Under the pieces are notes generated by a model. It saw only the letters and a program-made list of their open reading frames with translations. It made no database searches and was not told the DNA's origin. The translations under genes were made by a program, and so were the position numbers. From NCBI RefSeq assembly GCF_003075455.1, contig NZ_QDAE01000009.1, positions 54,442 to 118,441 on the forward strand: 64,000 nucleotides of DNA, in the 5' to 3' direction. Positions 8,924 to 18,240 of the stretch are shown piece by piece (within the stretch, counting starts at the first letter, position 1; each line of letters begins with the position of its first letter). The DNA comes from Arthrobacter sp. Bz4 (lineage in GTDB: Bacteria > Actinomycetota > Actinomycetes > Actinomycetales > Micrococcaceae).

Positions 8924-10126
8924 CTAGGTGGCGGCCGCGACGTCGTCGCGCGCCCCGATGAACGCCTGCACACACGCCTCGATGTCCTCGGCGCTGTGGG
9001 CGGCGGACAGTTGCACCCGGATCCGGGCGGCACCGCGAGGCACCACAGGAAAACTGAACGCCGTAACAAACACGCCGCGAACCAGCATGGCGTCGGCGGC
9101 CTTGGCCGCCAGCGCGGCGTCGCCGAACATCACCGGGATGATCGCGTGCTCGCCGTCGAGCAGTTCGAAGCCTTCCTCGGTCATCCGGCGCCGGAACAGT
9201 GCCGAGTTTTCCTCGAGTTGCGCCCGCAGGTCGGCGCTGTTCTGGACCAGGTCGAGGGCGGTGAGGGTGGCGGCGACGATTGACGGTGCCAGGGAGTTCG
9301 AGAACAGGTACGGCCGGGCACGCTGGCGAAGGAGCGCGACGATCTCGGCGTGCGCTGCGACGTAGCCGCCGGATGCCCCGCCCAGTGCCTTCCCGAAGGT
9401 ACCGGTGTAGATGTCCACCCGGTTGGAGACTCCGGCGTGCTCGGGCGTGCCGGCCCCGGTTTTGCCCATAAAGCCGACCGCATGTGAATCATCCACCATG
9501 ACCATCGCACCGTACTGCTCGGCGAGGTCGCAGATGGCCTCCAACGGAGCGAGGTAACCGTCCATCGAGAACACCCCGTCGGTGACGATCAGGGTCCGGC
9601 GGGCTCCTGCGGCCTCCTTGAGCTTCGCTTCCAGATCGGTCATGTCACGGTTGGCGTAGCGGTACCGCTGGGCCTTGGACAGTCGGATGCCGTCGATGAT
9701 CGACGCATGGTTCAGCGCATCAGAAATCACCGCGTCTTCGGCGGTCAACAGGGACTCGAAGACCCCACCGTTGGCGTCGAAGCACGAGGAGAACAGGATG
9801 GTGTCTTCGGTGCCAAGGAATTGTGACACCCGGGCCTCGAGTTCCAGGTGGAGATCCTGGGTGCCGCAGATGAACCGGACGGAGGCCATACCGAAGCCGC
9901 GGTCATCGAGCGCCTGTTTCGCGGCGGCGATGATGTCCGGGTGATCGGCCAATCCCAGGTAGTTATTGGCGCAGAAGTTCAGTACCCGCTGGGGGGCGCC
10001 GTCGAGCGTTGCCGCTTCAATATGGTTGGACTGCGGGGAGGAAATCCGCCGCTCATTCTTGAACAGACCCGCGCTGCGGATACCGTCCAGCTCCTCGGTC
10101 AGCTGATCCTGAATGCTCGTGTACAT
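8924..10126 (-). CDS. kbl: Glycine C-acetyltransferase (2-amino-3-ketobutyrate CoA ligase)
   Basis: A 400-residue PLP-dependent alpha-oxoamine synthase of standard Kbl length. It cleaves 2-amino-3-ketobutyrate with CoA to glycine and acetyl-CoA, the second step of threonine degradation through Tdh. The PLP lysine is Lys246 in [14 protein letters not shown]. The cofactor-contact motif [11 protein letters not shown] and the N-terminal [10 protein letters not shown] segment are present. The start at 10126 is 8 bases after the tdh stop, so tdh-kbl form one operon and the unstable ketoacid can be handed directly between the two enzymes. Cytoplasmic. Confidence 0.96.
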   Translation of the reverse strand: MYTSIQDQLTEELDGIRSAGLFKNERRISSPQSNHIEAATLDGAPQRVLNFCANNYLGLADHPDIIAAAKQALDDRGFGMASVRFICGTQDLHLELEARVSQFLGTEDTILFSSCFDANGGVFESLLTAEDAVISDALNHASIIDGIRLSKAQRYRYANRDMTDLEAKLKEAAGARRTLIVTDGVFSMDGYLAPLEAICDLAEQYGAMVMVDDSHAVGFMGKTGAGTPEHAGVSNRVDIYTGTFGKALGGASGGYVAAHAEIVALLRQRARPYLFSNSLAPSIVAATLTALDLVQNSADLRAQLEENSALFRRRMTEEGFELLDGEHAIIPVMFGDAALAAKAADAMLVRGVFVTAFSFPVVPRGAARIRVQLSAAHSAEDIEACVQAFIGARDDVAAAT

Positions 10127-10134
10127 GATGCTCC

Positions 10135-11178
10135 TTAGAATCCGGTCCAGTCCAGGACCACTTTGCCGCTGGCCCCGTTGCGTGCTGTATTAAAGCCCTG
10201 CTGCCACTGCGACGCGGGCAGGGTATCGGTAACCACGCTCGAGATCGCCTGCTGCAGAATAGGGTTGGACTGCAGCATGGCGCTCATGGCGTACCAGGTT
10301 TCGAACATCTCGCGGCCGTAGATGCCCTTCAGGGTGAGCATGTGCGTGACCATCTTGGCCCAGTCGATGGTGATATCGGCTGACGGCAGCCCGAGCATGG
10401 CGATCCGGCCGCCATGGTTCATGTTGTCGATCATCTCCGGCAGGGCCGTGGGGTGGCCGGACATCTCCATGCCGACGTCGAACCCTTCCCTCATCCCGAG
10501 CTGGCGCTGCGCGTCAACGATCCGGGTGGTGCTGACGTTCACGGCCAGGTCAGCGCCGACGGTGAGTGCCAGATCGAGCCGGGGCTGGAAGACGTCGGTG
10601 ACGGCAATGTAGCGAGCGCCGGCGTGGCGGGCGACGGCGGCAGCCATCAGTCCGATTGGTCCGGCCCCCGTTATCAGCACGTCCTCGCCGACGAGGGGGA
10701 AACTCAGGGCAGTGTGGACTGCGTTGCCGAAGGGGTCGAAGATGGCGCCCAACTCGGGGGTGATGCCTGCGGGGTGCACCCAGACGTTCGGTTCAGGTAT
10801 CACCACAAACTCGGCGAAGGCGCCGTCGCGCTGTACGCCGACGCTGGCGGTCCTGATACACATTTGACGGCGACCGGCGCGGCAGTTGCGGCACGTTCCG
10901 CAGACGATATGGCCTTCACCGGAGACCCGGTCGCCCACCTTGACGTCTCGCACGCCGTTGCCGAGTTCAACCACTTCACCGTAGAACTCGTGCCCCGGAA
11001 TCAGGGGTGCGTTGATGGTGCTGGCGGCCCATTGGTCCCAGGACTCGATGTGAAGATCGGTGCCACAGATCCCGGTGGTCATCACGCGGATCTTGACTTC
11101 GCCGAGGCCCGGCGTCGGTTCGGGCCGGTCGACCAGTTCGAAACCGGGGTGCGGACCGGACTTGTAAAGCGCCTTCAC
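10135..11178 (-). CDS. tdh: L-threonine 3-dehydrogenase
   Basis: A 347-residue zinc-dependent medium-chain dehydrogenase that oxidises L-threonine with NAD+ to 2-amino-3-ketobutyrate. Catalytic-zinc Cys38 is in [17 protein letters not shown], a Tdh signature. The structural-zinc Cys cluster is [15 protein letters not shown], and the NAD site is [15 protein letters not shown]. It starts with GTG at 11178, supported by GGAAGGAA 7 bases upstream. It is the first gene of the tdh-kbl operon; the 132 bases upstream carry the promoter region after the PP2C-like gene. Confidence 0.96.
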   Translation of the reverse strand: MKALYKSGPHPGFELVDRPEPTPGLGEVKIRVMTTGICGTDLHIESWDQWAASTINAPLIPGHEFYGEVVELGNGVRDVKVGDRVSGEGHIVCGTCRNCRAGRRQMCIRTASVGVQRDGAFAEFVVIPEPNVWVHPAGITPELGAIFDPFGNAVHTALSFPLVGEDVLITGAGPIGLMAAAVARHAGARYIAVTDVFQPRLDLALTVGADLAVNVSTTRIVDAQRQLGMREGFDVGMEMSGHPTALPEMIDNMNHGGRIAMLGLPSADITIDWAKMVTHMLTLKGIYGREMFETWYAMSAMLQSNPILQQAISSVVTDTLPASQWQQGFNTARNGASGKVVLDWTGF

Positions 11179-11310
11179 TGAGGGGTTCCTTCCACCCGCA
11201 CACGGTAGGTTAGCGTGGTACGCCCCGGCGCGTGCAGTTCATCCTGGACGGTGCTGTGGCACCATCGTCAGCGTATCAGCCGGGTTCCGGGAAAGCCGGG
11301 TTGCGGCTGG

Positions 11311-12066
11311 CTAGTCCTGCAGCGCCACGCACATCACCGATGCGTCGTCCGCTGTCTCGCCGATCTCCTGCTGGGTGATGCGCAGGGTCAACATGAGCTC
11401 CTGTGCACCACCGGGGGTGCTGACCGCATCGAGGAAAGCCTCAGGGCCCGCCACCAGGCCCAGATCGACTGCCCGCCAGGCACCATCCGAAGCGAGCGCC
11501 ACGGTGTGCGCTTTCCCCACTGTCACCAGTCTGGCTCGCTCGGCTGCTTCGGGTTCCCGCCGGGCCACCCAGACGCCGTGCTCGGTATTACGGTCCCGCC
11601 GGGCCTGCAGGTGGTCGGCGCGGGTTCCGGTGGGTTCGCTGATCGGAACTCCAGCGTGCAGCCAACTTCCGTCGTACCGGCGGGCCACGACGTGGCAGTC
11701 GGCGAGGCTGAGCACCTGGACGCCGTCGTCGGCAGCGGTCACCAGGGAGACCGCAGCGCTGGGGAAAAAGTGGGACCGAGCGCCGACCAGCCGCTGCCCG
11801 AGCGCATCAACGGTTTTCAGTGCCGCGGCCAGAACCTCGCGGGGATCCGCGGGGCCGGCGTGTTCAGCCAGCGCGAGGTTGAGGACCTGCGCGTACCAGG
11901 ACGGGTTGGATGCCCCGGGCAGGTCGATCTCTGCCAGCAGGGACGTGGCGCCGTCAATCATCCACGCGGCGTTGCGCCGGTAGCCGCAGGCGTCTTCCAT
12001 GATGTGGTTATCGCCCTCGGTCTGGACACGGGACAGGTGGGTCCAGACCGGCTTCTCAGCGCTCAC
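11311..12066 (-). CDS. PP2C-like protein phosphatase domain protein
   Basis: A 251-residue protein with PP2C/PPM-fold landmarks: an acidic NHIMEDACGYRR segment, MIDGATS, LSLADCHVVARR, VALASDGAWRAVD and a C-terminal ADDASVMCVAL that matches the metal-binding GRDNIS-type block. It probably dephosphorylates Ser/Thr or is a PP2C-fold regulator. It is shorter and more diverged than the PstP-type phosphatase at 27888-28643. It lies between gatB and tdh on the same strand, 123 bases after gatB. The substrate is unknown. Confidence 0.7.
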   Translation of the reverse strand: MSAEKPVWTHLSRVQTEGDNHIMEDACGYRRNAAWMIDGATSLLAEIDLPGASNPSWYAQVLNLALAEHAGPADPREVLAAALKTVDALGQRLVGARSHFFPSAAVSLVTAADDGVQVLSLADCHVVARRYDGSWLHAGVPISEPTGTRADHLQARRDRNTEHGVWVARREPEAAERARLVTVGKAHTVALASDGAWRAVDLGLVAGPEAFLDAVSTPGGAQELMLTLRITQQEIGETADDASVMCVALQD

Positions 12067-12110
12067 CGTCCGCCAGCCTGTTCGCCACGAGGATCCTTTC
12101 AGGGAGAAAC

Positions 12111-12171
12111 GGTGAGCAACCTGGACGTTCGCAGAGGTAATGTTGCCCCCTTTTTGTCCAGATTGCCCACC
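12111..12171 (-). terminator. Imperfect hairpin after gatB
   Basis: Arms at 12111-12126 and 12156-12171 pair at 14 of 16 positions (GGTGAGCAACCTGGAC against GTCCAGATTGCCCACC), with a 29-base loop. It lies 19 bases past the gatB stop, and the minus strand continues GTTTCTCC. It is likely the end of the gatCAB transcript. Confidence 0.45.
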
Positions 12172-12189
12172 TCAATTGGGAGCGGCGGG

Positions 12190-13704
12190 TTAGCCCTCGA
12201 CGCCGAGGCGCTGCAGGATCAGTTCCCGCACCCGACCGGCGTCGGCCTGGCCGCGGGTGGCTTTCATGACGCCGCCCACGATCGCGCCGACAGCCTGCAC
12301 CTTGCCGCCGCGGATCTTGTCGGCGACATCGGGCTGGGCTGCCAGTGCTGCATCGATCGCCTCGAGCAGCGGACCGTCGTCGGACACGACCGCCAGCCCG
12401 CGGGCCTCGACCACCTCGGTGGGTGTGCCTTCGCCAGCGAGGACGCCGTCGAGCACCTCCCGGGACAGCTTGTCGTTGATCTTGCCGGACTCGATCAGCG
12501 AGTTCAGTTCGACGATCAGCTCGGGGGTGACACCCAGCTCGGACGGCTCGACGTCGGCCACCTTCGCCCGGCGGGAAATCTCGCCCATCCACCATTTACG
12601 GGCGACGGCGGGTTTGACTCCGGCAGCGATGGTGTCCTCGATGGAGGACATCACACCGGCGTTGACGACGTCACGGAACTCGGCGTCGGAGTAGCCCCAA
12701 TCCTGCTGCAGCCGTTTGCGGCGTTCGGCCGGTGGCTCGGGCAATTCGGAGCGGAGCCGCTCGATCCACTCCTCGGTGGTGACGATAGGCACCAGATCGG
12801 GTTCGGGGAAATAGCGGTAGTCGTCGGCGTCGGACTTGGGACGGCCCGACGTCGTCGAGCGGGTGTCCTCGTGCCAGTGGCGGGTTTCCTGGATGATGGC
12901 GATCCCGGAATCGAGCACCGCTGCGTGGCGCTGGATCTCATACCGGACGGCGTGCTCGACGGCGCGCAGCGAGTTCACGTTCTTCGTCTCGGTGCGGGTG
13001 CCGAACTTCTCCTGCCCCTTGGGCTTGAGGGAGACGTTCGCGTCACAGCGGACGTTGCCGCGTTCCATTTTGGCGTCAGATACGCCAAGGTTTTTGACGA
13101 TCTCGCGGATCGCAGCGACGTACGCCTTCGCCAGCTCGGGAGCGCGGGCACCGGCACCGACAATCGGCTTGGTGACAATTTCCACGAGGGGCACCCCGGC
13201 GCGGTTGTAGTCCACAAGGGAGAACTCGGCGCCCTGGATCCGACCGGTGGAGCCACCCATGTGGGTCAGCTTTCCGGCGTCCTCTTCCATATGGGCGCGC
13301 TCAATCTCGACGGTGAACACGGTGCCGTCAGCCAGCTCAATGTCAATGGACCCGTCATAGGCGATCGGGTCCTCGAACTGGGAGGTCTGGAAGTTCTTCG
13401 GTGTGTCCGGGTAGAAATAGTTCTTCCGGGCGAAGTAGCACTTCTCGGCGATCTTGCAGCCCAGCGCCAGCCCGATCTTGATGGAAGACTCCACCGCCAC
13501 CCGGTTCACTACCGGCAGCACACCCGGCAGACCAAGGTCCACCGGGGTGACGTTGGTGTTGGGGGTGTCACCAAACGCGTTGGGTGCCGAGGAGAACATT
13601 TTGGTCTGGGTGTTCAACTCCACATGGACCTCGAAGCCCAGCACCGGATCATACTTCTCGAGGGCTTCCTCGAAGGTCAGAATGTCTTCAGTTGCCATAG
13701 CCAT
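12190..13704 (-). CDS. gatB: Aspartyl/glutamyl-tRNA(Asn/Gln) amidotransferase subunit B
   Basis: A 504-residue tRNA-binding and kinase-like subunit of the GatCAB complex, which converts Glu-tRNA(Gln) and/or Asp-tRNA(Asn) to the amidated forms. N-terminal YDPVLGFEVHVELNTQTKMFSS, LGLPGVLPVVN and the C-terminal YqeY-like tail (KAVGAIVGGVMK-type block) are present. The ATG at 13704 shares its A with the gatA stop (TGATG) and has AGGAGG 9 bases upstream, so this start is preferred over the internal ATG 6 bases later. It is the third gene of gatC-gatA-gatB. Confidence 0.96.
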   Translation of the reverse strand: MAMATEDILTFEEALEKYDPVLGFEVHVELNTQTKMFSSAPNAFGDTPNTNVTPVDLGLPGVLPVVNRVAVESSIKIGLALGCKIAEKCYFARKNYFYPDTPKNFQTSQFEDPIAYDGSIDIELADGTVFTVEIERAHMEEDAGKLTHMGGSTGRIQGAEFSLVDYNRAGVPLVEIVTKPIVGAGARAPELAKAYVAAIREIVKNLGVSDAKMERGNVRCDANVSLKPKGQEKFGTRTETKNVNSLRAVEHAVRYEIQRHAAVLDSGIAIIQETRHWHEDTRSTTSGRPKSDADDYRYFPEPDLVPIVTTEEWIERLRSELPEPPAERRKRLQQDWGYSDAEFRDVVNAGVMSSIEDTIAAGVKPAVARKWWMGEISRRAKVADVEPSELGVTPELIVELNSLIESGKINDKLSREVLDGVLAGEGTPTEVVEARGLAVVSDDGPLLEAIDAALAAQPDVADKIRGGKVQAVGAIVGGVMKATRGQADAGRVRELILQRLGVEG

Positions 13705-15275
13705 CAGTTGGTTCCTCCTGCAGTGCTAGTCTCCACGCGGTCGGCTGTGCCGCCGGACCGCAAAGCGTCAGGCCTCAGCTCCGGAGCGCGATCCAGCAGC
13801 GGACCGCCCCAGCTGGCTTCGAGCAGTGATTCCAGCACCGCGCCCACCCGGTACAGCCGGGCGTCCTGGCGGGCGGGAGCCAACAGCTGGATACCGACGG
13901 GCAGCCCATCCTCGTCGGCGAGGCCGCCGGGCAGGGACAGCCCGGGTATGCCTGCCATGTTCGCTGGGATAGTGGCGACGTCGTTCAGGTACATGGCCAG
14001 CGGATCGTCGAGCTTCTCCCCCAGCTTGAAGGCAGTGGTCGGCGAAGTCGGGGAGATCAGGACGTCGGCCTGCTTGAAGGCCGCATCGAAATCCCGCTGA
14101 ATCAGCGTGCGGACCTTCTGCGCCGAGCCGTAATAGGCGTCGTAGTAGCCGGCGCTTAGCGCATAGGTGCCCAGGATGATGCGCCGTTTGACCTCGTCAC
14201 CGAAGCCTGCGGCACGCGTGGCGCCCATGACACGTTCGATGGTGGGTGCGCCGTCGGGCACCACCCGAAGACCGAACCGGACGCCGTCGTACTTGGCAAG
14301 GTTTGAGGACGCCTCGGAGGGCATGATCAGGTAATAGGCGCCCAGCGCGTACTCGAAATTGGGGCAGGACACCTCGACAATCTCGGCGCCCGCACCACGG
14401 AGCAGTTCCAACGATTCCTGGAACCGGGTCAGCACACCGGCCTGGTACCCCTCGCCCTGCAGTTCCTTGATGACGCCGATGCGCATGCCGTCAACGTTGC
14501 CCATTCGGGCAGCCTCGACGAGCGCGCCGAGAGGGTCGGTGAGGGAGGTGGAGTCGTTGGGGTCGTGGCCGCCAATGACCTCGTGGAGCAGCGCCGAGTC
14601 CAGCACGGTCCGCGAAACGGGACCAATTTGGTCCAGCGACGACGCCATCGCGATGGCACCGTACCGGGAAACTCCGCCGTAGGTCGGCTTCACGCCGACC
14701 GTGCCGGTGACAGCGCCGGGCTGGCGGATGGAACCGCCGGTATCGGTGCCAAGCGCGAGCGGCGCCTCGAAAGCGGCGACGGCGGCAGCTGAGCCACCGC
14801 CCGATCCGCCGGGGATGCGATCCAGATCCCACGGGTTACGGGTGGGGCCATACGCCGAGTGCTCGGTGGAGGAGCCCATGGCGAACTCGTCCAGGTTGGT
14901 CTTGCCGAGGATGGGCATACCCGCGGCCCGGAGTCGGCGGATCACTGTGGCGTCGTAGGGGCTGTGCCAGCCTTCAAGGATCTTCGAGCCGGCGGTGGTG
15001 GGCTGGCCCTTGGTGACGATGAGGTCCTTGACCGCGATCGGAACGCCGGCCAGCGGGTGGAGGTCCTCGGACTTCGCACGAGCCTGATCCACTTCGGCGG
15101 CGACGGCGAGCGCCTCGTCGGTATTGACGTGCAGGAAGGCGTGGACACCGTCGTCGCCGCCGTCCACGTGGGCAATCCGGTCGAGGTGAGCCTGGGTGGC
15201 TTCAACGGCCGAGATTTCCCTGGCAACGAGTTTCTGGGCGAGCGCCGCGGCGCTGAGCCGAATCAGTTCAGTCAT
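13704..15275 (-). CDS. gatA: Aspartyl/glutamyl-tRNA(Asn/Gln) amidotransferase subunit A
   Basis: A 523-residue amidase-signature subunit that releases ammonia from glutamine for tRNA transamidation. The Ser-cisSer-Lys triad is complete and correctly spaced: Lys83 (GVPIAVKDL), Ser158 (PGGSGGGSA) and nucleophile Ser182 ([10 protein letters not shown]). It starts 3 bases after the gatC stop and its stop overlaps the gatB start by one base, so the three subunits are translationally coupled. Confidence 0.97.
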   Translation of the reverse strand: MTELIRLSAAALAQKLVAREISAVEATQAHLDRIAHVDGGDDGVHAFLHVNTDEALAVAAEVDQARAKSEDLHPLAGVPIAVKDLIVTKGQPTTAGSKILEGWHSPYDATVIRRLRAAGMPILGKTNLDEFAMGSSTEHSAYGPTRNPWDLDRIPGGSGGGSAAAVAAFEAPLALGTDTGGSIRQPGAVTGTVGVKPTYGGVSRYGAIAMASSLDQIGPVSRTVLDSALLHEVIGGHDPNDSTSLTDPLGALVEAARMGNVDGMRIGVIKELQGEGYQAGVLTRFQESLELLRGAGAEIVEVSCPNFEYALGAYYLIMPSEASSNLAKYDGVRFGLRVVPDGAPTIERVMGATRAAGFGDEVKRRIILGTYALSAGYYDAYYGSAQKVRTLIQRDFDAAFKQADVLISPTSPTTAFKLGEKLDDPLAMYLNDVATIPANMAGIPGLSLPGGLADEDGLPVGIQLLAPARQDARLYRVGAVLESLLEASWGGPLLDRAPELRPDALRSGGTADRVETSTAGGTN

Positions 15276-15278
15276 GGG

Positions 15279-15575
15279 TTACTCCCCGTCCAGGATGGCT
15301 GGGACCTTGAAGCGTCCGTCAGCGTTGTCGGGTGCACCGGAGAGGGCTTCCTCGTTGGTGAGGGTCTCACCGATCACGTCTTCGCGGTACACGTTGCTGA
15401 GCGGAATGGGGTGGCTGGTGGTGGGGATGTCGTCGCCTGCCACCTCGCTGACCCGCTTGATCGAGTCAACAATTACTGCCAGCTCACCGGTCATCCGGTC
15501 CAGCTCTTCGGCGCTCATGTCGATGTGGGCAAGCCGCGCCAGATGCGCAACGTCCTCACGGTTGATCTCAGCCAT
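15279..15575 (-). CDS. gatC: Aspartyl/glutamyl-tRNA(Asn/Gln) amidotransferase subunit C
   Basis: A 98-residue small subunit that wraps and stabilises the GatA-GatB interface. It starts MAEINREDVAHLARLAHIDM, the GatC N-terminal helix pattern, and ends with the VPAIL-type tail. GGGAG precedes the ATG. A TAGACT -10-like box at 15617-15612 lies 37 bases upstream and overlaps the stop codon of the upstream HNH gene, so gatCAB probably has its own promoter although only 39 bases separate the genes. Confidence 0.95.
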   Translation of the reverse strand: MAEINREDVAHLARLAHIDMSAEELDRMTGELAVIVDSIKRVSEVAGDDIPTTSHPIPLSNVYREDVIGETLTNEEALSGAPDNADGRFKVPAILDGE

Positions 15576-15614
15576 AAATCTCCCATGGTCAATGAATTGG
15601 TGTTTGGTTCCAGT

Positions 15615-17114
15615 CTACGTGCGGTGCACGCCCCGACCGATTCGGCCTGGCACGGGGGACACTGCGGTTCCGGCTCCGGGCAAGGGTGGGGCGGTGGCCT
15701 GGTAGGTGTGGCCGGTGGGTGTAGCGACGCGGAGGGTGTGGCGGGATCCTGGATGTGGACCTGCTGTCCAGCCGGGTTGTTCCTTGGTGTGGTTGCAGAC
15801 TTCACAAAGCCCTGCCCCGTTCGCCACCGAAGTAGGTCCATCCTTGTGCCAGGGGATGATGTGGTCGTAATGCCGGATCGGCGCGTCGCAGTAAGGGGTG
15901 CGGCAGGTGGCGTCGCGGGCGCTGATGAACCTGCGTTGCGCCGGGGTGAAGAGCCGGGCTTTGGAGTCCATGGCCACCAGGTCTGCGGTTGTTGGGGCTG
16001 TGTAGAGGCGACGAAGCCACACTTCGAAGGTCGGGGGCCCTTGGTCAGAGTGTTCCTCAGAGCCGTGCGGTGTCGCAGATCTGTTGCCGCTCGGTGAAGG
16101 CGAAGGTATCGCACCGGGGCGGATGAGGTCTCGGGCCCACGCTGACGGGACGATGCCGTAGCCGGGGATCCGGGCTGGTTCGCTATCGCCCTGAAAAAGG
16201 GACCGGTCGGTCATGATGACCTGCAGCTCGACCCGGGAGACGCCCCCGGGTGCGCCGGTGACCCGTTCGACGAGGGCATCGGCCATGAGCTGGCCCCGGG
16301 ACCGGGTGTCCCCGGTGGCCCGTGCCGTATCAGCGTGCCTGGTCAACGCGGCGTAGGCGGCCACAGCGTTTTTCACCGGCAACAACGCACTGAGGTAAGC
16401 CATCGTGTCCGGTGCCGGCCGAATGCTCACGAACCGCTCGTTTGCCGCGTGGGCAGCCCGGTTGACCACGGCGCGCGGGTCCCTGCGGTAGCTTGCGGTC
16501 CGGGCGGCGGCGATGATGGCCTTGTCGCCGTGCCCCTCAAATGTCCCGGTGTCGGGGCAGAGTTCCTCGTCGACGGCGGACCGGTCAGCGGCGGACAGGC
16601 ACGCAGTTTCCTTCACGATCAACGTTGCGCGCCATTCATTCAGCTGCCCGTTATGCAGGGCCGCCAACGTATGCGGCATCTCCGTCACCAGCGCCCTCGC
16701 GAGCCCAAGGAGACGGCTGCCGCGGGCTGGGGATTCACGCCGGGCCAGTGCGATCTGCGCGCTGACGCCCTTCCCTTGCTCCGCAGCGGGTGTCCCGGCC
16801 TGGGCTTGGGTTTGGCGTTCCAGCACGTCAACGGCGACGGAGATCTGGGCCTGCACCCCAGCGATCGCCGATTTCAAATCCTCCAGGCCACGTAGCTGAT
16901 CGATCAGCCCCGCAGCGTTGGCAGCTGGCCGAAGCGCCCCTAAAGCTACAGCCAATGCTCGCGTGGAACCCACACCAGCACCCACACCCACACCCACACC
17001 CGCAACAGGGGAACCCGTAGTGGCCTTCTCACCACGACCCGCAGCCCCGCGCAGAGCCGTTGCCTGAGAGGTAAATCCCCTCCTGCTCAACGATGGAGCT
17101 GCGCGTCCGTCCAT
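15615..17114 (-). CDS. DUF222 / HNH endonuclease-domain protein (13E12-repeat type)
   Basis: A 499-residue protein with a long helical DUF222 region and a C-terminal HNH nuclease motif at about 404-445: CRTPYCDAP, then HYDHIIPWHKDGPTS and LCEVCNHTKEQPGW, with both zinc Cys pairs and the catalytic His present. The family is abundant and often repeated in actinobacterial genomes (the mycobacterial 13E12 repeats belong here); its function is not settled. Upstream at 17178-17193 is a near-consensus LexA box, so damage-inducible expression is likely. A Gly/Val-rich low-complexity stretch near the N-terminus comes from a CACCCA hexamer repeat. The ATG at 17114 has GAGG only 1 base before it, so the exact start is uncertain. 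Confidence 0.88.
   Translation of the reverse strand: MDGRAAPSLSRRGFTSQATALRGAAGRGEKATTGSPVAGVGVGVGAGVGSTRALAVALGALRPAANAAGLIDQLRGLEDLKSAIAGVQAQISVAVDVLERQTQAQAGTPAAEQGKGVSAQIALARRESPARGSRLLGLARALVTEMPHTLAALHNGQLNEWRATLIVKETACLSAADRSAVDEELCPDTGTFEGHGDKAIIAAARTASYRRDPRAVVNRAAHAANERFVSIRPAPDTMAYLSALLPVKNAVAAYAALTRHADTARATGDTRSRGQLMADALVERVTGAPGGVSRVELQVIMTDRSLFQGDSEPARIPGYGIVPSAWARDLIRPGAIPSPSPSGNRSATPHGSEEHSDQGPPTFEVWLRRLYTAPTTADLVAMDSKARLFTPAQRRFISARDATCRTPYCDAPIRHYDHIIPWHKDGPTSVANGAGLCEVCNHTKEQPGWTAGPHPGSRHTLRVATPTGHTYQATAPPLPGAGTAVSPVPGRIGRGVHRT
16970..17002. repeat. CACCCA-type hexanucleotide microsatellite inside the HNH gene
   Basis: About four to five imperfect copies of a 6-base unit code for alternating Gly-Val near the N-terminus of the DUF222-HNH protein. 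Because the unit is two codons, copy change would lengthen the linker without a frame change. Confidence 0.8.
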
Positions 17115-17177
17115 ACCTCAATTGTCCCAAACGCCGCCGATAGTTCAGGAGCTTTCGGGCTTATGTGGATAAATCTC

Positions 17178-17193
17178 TCGAACAAATATTCGA
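17178..17193. promoter_or_regulatory. LexA (SOS) box
   Basis: TCGAACAAATATTCGA matches the actinobacterial/Gram-positive LexA consensus TCGAAC-N4-GTTCGA at 11 of 12 fixed positions. It lies 64-79 bases upstream of the HNH gene start on the minus strand, in the AT-rich promoter region. The plus-strand gene starts 93 bases away on the other side and could also be affected. Confidence 0.75.
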
Positions 17194-17261
17194 CACTAAA
17201 GTGTGCGCAGACACCTCCTGAGTGACACCCCGCGCGCCAAGCCAGCAGTTGCTTACCTCAG

Positions 17262-17283
17262 TGGAAAGTGATTACACTTTCCA
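17262..17283. promoter_or_regulatory. Perfect 9-base dyad just before the 17286 start codon
   Basis: Arms TGGAAAGTG (17262-17270) and CACTTTCCA (17275-17283) with spacer ATTA. The dyad ends two bases before the ATG of the membrane-protein gene, whose operon encodes a winged-helix regulator, so it is most simply an autoregulatory operator. It also covers any ribosome binding site, so RNA-level control is possible. Confidence 0.6.
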
Positions 17284-17285
17284 TC

Positions 17286-17750
17286 ATGGAAAACAACTTG
17301 CCTCCGTCGTCGCCGGGCCGGTCGGACTCGGCCGCCGCCCTGCTGGCCGACGTCGATAGTGACCGCTCAGCTCTCATCTCGCGCATGAACACACCACGAT
17401 GGGTTGCCCCTACGTTCGGCGCAATTGCCGCCGTCTGTGTCGCTTCGCCCGCAGCCGGAGACAACCGCTCGGGCAACTCAACTCTGCTGATCATCGTCGG
17501 AATCATGGTTGTCTATCTGTATCATCGGGCGACCGGCGTCAAACTCGCCAGCATCGGTTGGGAGGCCTGGCTGATCTACGCCGCCACCCTGATTTCCTGC
17601 CTGCTGCTGCTCAGCGTCTCCTTGGGGCTTGTCTCTCTCGAACTGCACTGGTGGGTTGCTGCGCCCACCGTAGCCGCTTTCGGCGCTGGCACTATCGGAG
17701 CCCACTACTTCATGCGAAGCGCCCTGAGCCGGATCCGCCATGCCCGCTGA
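17286..17750 (+). CDS. Small four-helix membrane protein, unknown
   Basis: A 154-residue protein with a hydrophilic N-terminus (MENNLPPSSPGRSD) and about four membrane helices (around VAPTFGAIAAVCV, LLIIVGIMVVYLY, IYAATLISCLLLL and VAAPTVAAFGAG). ATG at 17286 is chosen over a GTG at 17268, which lies inside the operator dyad. The last 11 bases overlap the start of the downstream winged-helix regulator gene, a tight pair. Membrane protein/winged-helix pairs of this kind are common in actinobacteria; the role, perhaps sensing or transport, is not known. Confidence 0.75.
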   Translation: MENNLPPSSPGRSDSAAALLADVDSDRSALISRMNTPRWVAPTFGAIAAVCVASPAAGDNRSGNSTLLIIVGIMVVYLYHRATGVKLASIGWEAWLIYAATLISCLLLLSVSLGLVSLELHWWVAAPTVAAFGAGTIGAHYFMRSALSRIRHAR

Positions 17751-18078
17751 TCTGTCCGAAACAAACGGCGGCGTCTTCAACGAACTGATTCATGCCCCAC
17801 TACGGTTCCGAATTTGCGGACTTCTACGCAATGTTAAAAGCGCCGACTTCTCAGCGATTCGTGACTCACTCGCTGTTGGGGATGCTGCACTGTCCAAACA
17901 TCTGAAGGTTTTGGTCGACGGTGGTTTTGTGTCGATGACCAAGTCATCATCGGTCGGGCGCCCGGATGCCCGGCGAATCAGCTGGCTCTCTTTGACCCCC
18001 CAGGGCAGGAGTGCTTTTGATTCCCACCTCGCCGCCCTCCGCGCGATTGCCACAGGAGTCATCGACGACGGCGACTGA
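17740..18078 (+). CDS. Winged-helix transcriptional regulator (HTH_34-like)
   Basis: A 112-residue single-domain DNA-binding protein. It reads HAPLRFRICGLLRNV, then FSAIRDSLAVGDAALSKHLKVLVDGGFV (helix-turn-helix with recognition helix ALSKHLKVL), then a basic wing (SSSVGRPDARRISW) and LTPQGRSAFDSHLAALR. This is the pattern of the winged-helix family frequently paired with a small membrane protein gene, and here the reading frames overlap by 11 bases. It probably binds the dyad at 17262-17283 and represses its own operon. The ligand is unknown. Confidence 0.85.
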   Translation: MPADLSETNGGVFNELIHAPLRFRICGLLRNVKSADFSAIRDSLAVGDAALSKHLKVLVDGGFVSMTKSSSVGRPDARRISWLSLTPQGRSAFDSHLAALRAIATGVIDDGD

Positions 18079-18201
18079 CCCGTCGGACACTCTGCCGCCA
18101 TCCGCCCTGAACCGCTGGGCGGCGCGTGAACACCGTCGCGTGACAGACAAACTTGACGCTCTGATGTCGCTGCAGCCCGGGAATATTGCAACCGGCCGGG
18201 G

Positions 18202-18220
18202 GGTTACTTTTCGAGTAACC
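18202..18220. promoter_or_regulatory. Dyad GGTTACT-N5-AGTAACC upstream of the MDR gene
   Basis: A perfect 7-base inverted repeat (18202-18208 and 18214-18220) ends 20 bases before the ATG of the oxidoreductase. The location fits a repressor site over the transcription start. HxlR-type regulators often control such redox genes through GTTACT-like half sites, but no such regulator gene is in the window. Confidence 0.55.
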
Positions 18221-18240
18221 ACATGGAAAGAGAGTTAGTT

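Noticed and set aside
11215..14100. Long plus-strand open frame of 961 codons
   Set aside because: It lies antisense to tdh leader, PP2C-like gene and gatB, all of which are well supported; high GC content keeps the opposite strand free of stops. Its protein has no recognisable motif.
16970..17002. Hexamer microsatellite as a phase-variation switch
   Set aside because: The unit is a multiple of three, so copy change cannot switch the frame of the HNH gene.
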